From NCBI GenBank assembly GCA_001931905.2, contig MSJI02000715.1, forward strand, positions 1-64,000: a DNA stretch of 64,000 nt, in the 5' to 3' direction. Shown here in pieces: positions 60,323 through 64,000 of the stretch (positions are counted from its first letter, which is position 1; the number at the start of each line of letters is the position of its first letter). Below the pieces are notes generated by a model, which had not been told where the DNA came from, ran no database searches, and saw only the letters and a list, made by a program, of their open reading frames with translations. The position numbers and the translations under genes were made by a program. This DNA comes from Cladosporium sp. IMV 00045. Lineage: Eukaryota; Ascomycota; Dothideomycetes; Cladosporiales; Cladosporiaceae.

Positions 60323-60440
60323 GTTAGTGATATCTTGACAGCTTCAAGTATCGTATTGGAATGACCGAGCAACACGGTCTGTAATTCTGGGTATCTCGTG
60401 ACAGTCGTGTAAAACAAGAAAGAAAACATCGCAAGAGTGT

Positions 60441-61294
60441 TCAACCCTTCAGCGCATCCACGAACAACCCTCTCATGCCCTTGAGCAACACAGTCAGCTC
60501 CCTCGCCTCATTCGCCCTCTCCACCACCGTCTCAACATCTTCCGCCTCCAATCGCGGATTCGTCGCAACAACCTCAAAATCCCTCGCCTCAGTATCAATC
60601 TCGAAGTATGCCTCCACGCCGTCATCCTTAGCATCCACACACGTAAAACAGAACCTCAGCCTCTCCCCTCCATCCTCTGCACCCTCAATCTTTAGCCCAA
60701 GACACTGCTCCCAGAACTTCAACTCCGGCGCATTATGCCTAGCTTGCGCATCGAGCGCGCGCTGATGCGCCGCCTGCGCTTCCCGACGCTGTTTGATGGC
60801 CGCTTGTGTCGTCGCGATCTCAGACTGCAATTCCTGGCGACGCGCGACGTGCTCGTCTTTCTGCAGGGAAAGCGCAGCTATGGCGGCGTGCATTTCGGAC
60901 GTTTCCTGCGCTTCTTTCTCCAGCGTCTCCGCGTGCGAGGAGGACTTTGTTTGCATGTCATTGATGGCGAGGCGGCGGGTGCGTTGCGTTTCTGTACTAG
61001 TGTCAGTCTTCTCGTGCTACGTTTTCGTGCTTCATCAAGGTATGCAGACTAACCTTCAAGCTCTGCCACGTTCATGCGGAAGACGTTGCGCTCTTCCAGC
61101 ACGCGTTTGCGCCCGCGCTCGATGAAGTCGTCGAATCGCGCGGTGAAGGCTGTCATGCGCTCGCGAAGGTCGTTGAATCCGAAATCCACGGAGGGGAGAC
61201 TGTCGGCCATGGAAGGGGCTTCGGCGCCGTATGGTGCTTGGGAGGCGGAGAAGGAGTTGCCGAAGCGACTTGGGGTTGCTGGTACTGCGGCCAT
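60441..61294 (-). CDS. SPC25: Kinetochore protein Spc25 (Ndc80 complex)
   Basis: Two exons (61054-61294 and 60441-60991, 62-nt intron) give 263 aa. Spc25 pairs with Spc24 to anchor the Ndc80 complex to the inner kinetochore. The N-terminus carries MADSLPSVDFGFNDLRERM, common in fungal Spc25. Residues about 60-170 form a coiled coil. The C-terminal globular head follows: ELKFWEQCLGLKIEG, RLRFCFTCVDAKD, and ARDFEVVATNPRLE. The length is normal. It is convergent with CWF19 (118 bases between stops) and divergent from the RRN6-like gene (421 bases between starts). Confidence 0.92.
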
Positions 61295-61715
61295 GGTTGG
61301 ATGATACGTATTTGGGACCTTTCTTTGCGACTGTTCAAATGATCGCGTTGTGCTGTCGCGTGTATCGTGTAGTTCTAGATGAGACGAAGTCTGAGCGCAG
61401 AGGCATCAACAAACAGCCCAAATTAGCAGGGCAACCGAGCGTCGGCGGGCCGCGGCAGGGACTCGTCGCTAGCTTTTGCAGACTTCACGCTCCCAGCCTC
61501 GCGAGCCTCAGAACTTCACTTTTAGATTTCTTCAGTAGTTGGTCTTCATACCTTCACCTTGATTTGGACAATCACAAGATCGCACTGGCATCGACTGGAG
61601 CTCGTCGATATCCGACGGCACCGTCTCATTTATTCTTATTCACTGTGGATCGGCAACTGTACCATGTTCGCGCACCAGCTTGACTTCATCCGGACATCTA
61701 GAAATATAAAGCCAA
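61295..61715. promoter_or_regulatory. Divergent promoter between SPC25 and the RRN6-like gene
   Basis: 421 bases with no coding potential, containing the 5' regions of both genes. No specific element is recognised. Confidence 0.5.
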
Positions 61716-64000
61716 ATGGCTGACCAGGACTGGAACGGTCTGCCGTATGGCCACTATGGAAACGCAATATATCAGACTGAAGAACGATCCTGGAGCTTTG
61801 AGAAAGTTCCGAATCAACCGCGTGTGCTCGAGCAACTTGGAGTCTCAAAAACCATCACACCGTCTCCCGGTCTCGCCAGTTTCACGACTGACACCGATCT
61901 TGCCTTTGACCCGCCTTCCGTTCGCCAAAGCAAGCAGAGTGTTGAGGTCGCTCGATCTCATCCTGAATTCCAACCAGCAGCGTCAATCCTAGGGCCATTG
62001 CTTAAGATTTCAGAGGCTGTCACGGCTGCCAGTAAAAGGCACGATCCCGTTAAAGGATCTCTCCTATCTTTCGGACGTGTCTTCGACGAGCGCACTCGAA
62101 GATCTACTCAACTAGCAGCCTTTGCGACAGGCCCCACAGGAAGCGACGTAAGGGTCGTGCAAGTGCAACTGCAGAAGCATGGCTGGAATGACAGCAAGGA
62201 CGTCTGGCTAGAGGTACCAGTGATTTCCGGCGAGGAGACGACATGGCGAGGCGAAGGCGCCCCGATATTGCAGGTTCTGTTCGCGCAGCCTATCGAAAGT
62301 GGCGAGAATTTACTTGCGGTGCGAACGAGTTGTCGCACGATAATCTTCAAACCTGTTTTGAGAAAGTCGGGTCCAGCCCGGTTGCAGCTCAGGCTGTTGT
62401 TTGAATATGGCACAACCGGACGCGGTGACGACACCCATGCTGATGTGGCTTTCAATCCCTGGTTTCCTCGACAGTTTGCTGTGATCGATCAAGATGCGCG
62501 ATGGAAAGTTATGGAGTTTTCAAACAGAGAATCTTCGGATGCTGTCTGCATTCGGTCTTCTCCATATGATGAGGATGGAGCGAGAAGAATTGCACTGAAC
62601 GATGGCTGGGCTCGCGTGCTTTGGATTTACAACCCAAACACTGTCCTCGTCGCTACCAGGCATGCTGTGAGCCTCTACGACATTAGCTCGGATGCTTCGA
62701 GGCTTCAAGTTCTCCCGCTGAATGTATCAGAAGTGTCAGCATGGGTCTTGGACTTGGTCGCTGTACCTTCAGATGCGACGCGCGCTCTAGTATTGACTAC
62801 GACGCACATACATTTGATGCACGTGGATGACAGGAACGGGGAACCAAAAGCTCGGTCTATGATGCGCATACGGCATTTTCAGAATGCAGAGGATGTGTCT
62901 TTACGATTGGCACTTTCCAGAAATGAGGACTGTATGTATGCTTGTCCAGACGAGACACGACGTTTGCTAACATCGAATCAGTCTTGACGGTCATTATTCG
63001 CTCTGCCCTGAACCCGAATCTTGTGGCGTACATGCTCGACCTTGAAAAAGACCATACGCCGTCACTTCACGACCCAGCGAGGTTTCAGCTGAAAGCTACC
63101 CTTGACGGCAACGCGGATAGTCCCAACATTCTCGAATTTCACTTCCATTCTATATCGATTGGCGAGAAACGCTCTGCAAACGCCAATGACACGATTGCAG
63201 GACGCTTGCGCGCAGGCGACTGTCGGTTCGTCTCATTGATAGCTTTAGCGAACGACTTGGCCATATCGAGCTTGCTATACTTGGATCGACCAACGACCTA
63301 TCGCGTCAACGAACTTCAAGCTCCAGAATGGAGCGGCAGGCTAGTCGGAACGACCTCGAAGATCAAAGAACATTTTGTGACAGATGAGCCACCGCTTGCG
63401 TCAGAAATGTTTGACGAGATGACCGAGCCCGTAGCCGCATACATCAGGCAACGTAGAGAACACGCGAAACGTTTGCGCGGGCTTCAATGGACTCTCCAAC
63501 ATGAAAGTACGGCTCGAAAGATTGAAACAAACCTCCGGCCTGCATTGAACGTGATGGACACCTTAGCTCGAATGCGAGAGCTCCTCGAACAGCCGGTTGA
63601 CGCTGACACTGCAGTGGTGAAGACTGCACTGGAGCTCTCGAACGGTGAATTGACCATAACCGACATGGACTCTGCATCGGCGCAGATGGAGCAGCTAAAC
63701 ACGATCACTCCGCCACCTTCGCAGGCTATGGATCAAACAGATGACGCCAGCGCTCAAAGCATGAAATACACCCTTGCAACTGTTGCAACATTTATGCAAC
63801 CCGGCTGGCAAGATCAGCGTCTGTCAGCAAACAACTTCGCCAATGCTTACAACTCAATCGTTTCATATTGGATCTCTCCACTATCAAGCTCCGTCCCCGG
63901 ACGGATTCGTTTAGCAAAAGAACAGCTAGCACGTCGACTTGCCGCAGACATCACATTAGCCAGCCACAAACTACGCCCCGAACCCATCGCAGAACCCGTC
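61716..64000 (+). CDS. RRN6: RNA polymerase I core-factor subunit Rrn6-like, 5' part (continues past right edge)
   Basis: Two exons are seen (61716-62931, then 62982 to the edge, with a 50-nt intron), about 745 residues in frame to the last base. The N-terminus with LPYGHYGNAIYQ and WSFEKVPNQPR is typical of fungal Rrn6-like proteins. The following several hundred residues have the WD-like pattern of its beta-propeller: GSLLSFGRVFDE, DVAFNPWFPRQFAVIDQDARW, and ALNDGWARVLWIYNPNTVLVATR. The second exon contains helical segments such as MFDEMTEPVAAYIRQ and ends in ASHKLRPEPIAEPV. Rrn6 with Rrn7 and Rrn11 forms the core factor that recruits RNA polymerase I to rDNA promoters in the nucleolus. The family is poorly conserved, so the call rests on order of motifs and length rather than a catalytic site. 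Confidence 0.75.

Overview
This window reads as nuclear DNA of a filamentous ascomycete (Pezizomycotina, most plausibly a Dothideomycete). The genes have short introns, mostly 40-95 nt, with GT/AG borders and TGAC- or TAAC-like branch sites. The content is typical of that group: a CYP505 self-sufficient P450, Zn2Cys6 and C2H2 regulators, DUF6594-type membrane proteins, a DAK-type kinase and secreted glycosidases. Species cannot be named from sequence alone. I placed splice junctions by hand so that reading frames and family motifs stay continuous.

Left arm (1-24,566). The 5' part of DNA2 (minus strand) runs off the left edge. Two secreted glycosidases follow: a six-hairpin enzyme with a discoidin-like tail, and a GH43 enzyme resembling exo-beta-1,3-galactanases. 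A CYP505 P450-reductase fusion comes next. Then there is a run that could be a small catabolic cluster: an SDR, a dihydroxyacetone-kinase-family kinase, a Zn2Cys6 regulator, a 12-TM anion-symporter-type MFS carrier and a second SDR. A polyol or ketose pathway is an inference from this content.

Middle (24,567-52,445). This is the most unusual part. About 13.7 kb (copy A, 25,038-38,779) is repeated directly as copy B (38,800-52,445), and a run of exactly 20 N sits at the junction. Each copy carries the same series: a coiled-coil gene, a caspase-domain gene, a small fast-diverging Gln-rich protein gene, a DUF6594-type membrane-protein gene, then about 6.7-7 kb without a recognisable gene leading to the promoter of a C2H2 regulator. 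Copy A has the complete coiled-coil gene but a broken caspase gene. Copy B has an intact caspase gene, but its coiled-coil gene is cut off by the gap. Divergence is uneven: almost nil at the right end and high between the caspase and small-protein genes. This may be a true tandem duplication, or two diverged haplotypes or homeologues wrongly joined by the assembler. The gap position and the mostly synonymous changes in the truncated gene make the second explanation serious.

Right arm (52,446-64,000). After the C2H2 regulator and a 2.5 kb spacer comes a dense housekeeping block: GPN1 (RNA polymerase II assembly GTPase) divergent from CWF19 (spliceosome disassembly), SPC25 (kinetochore) convergent with CWF19, and a gene resembling RRN6 (RNA polymerase I core factor) that runs off the right edge.
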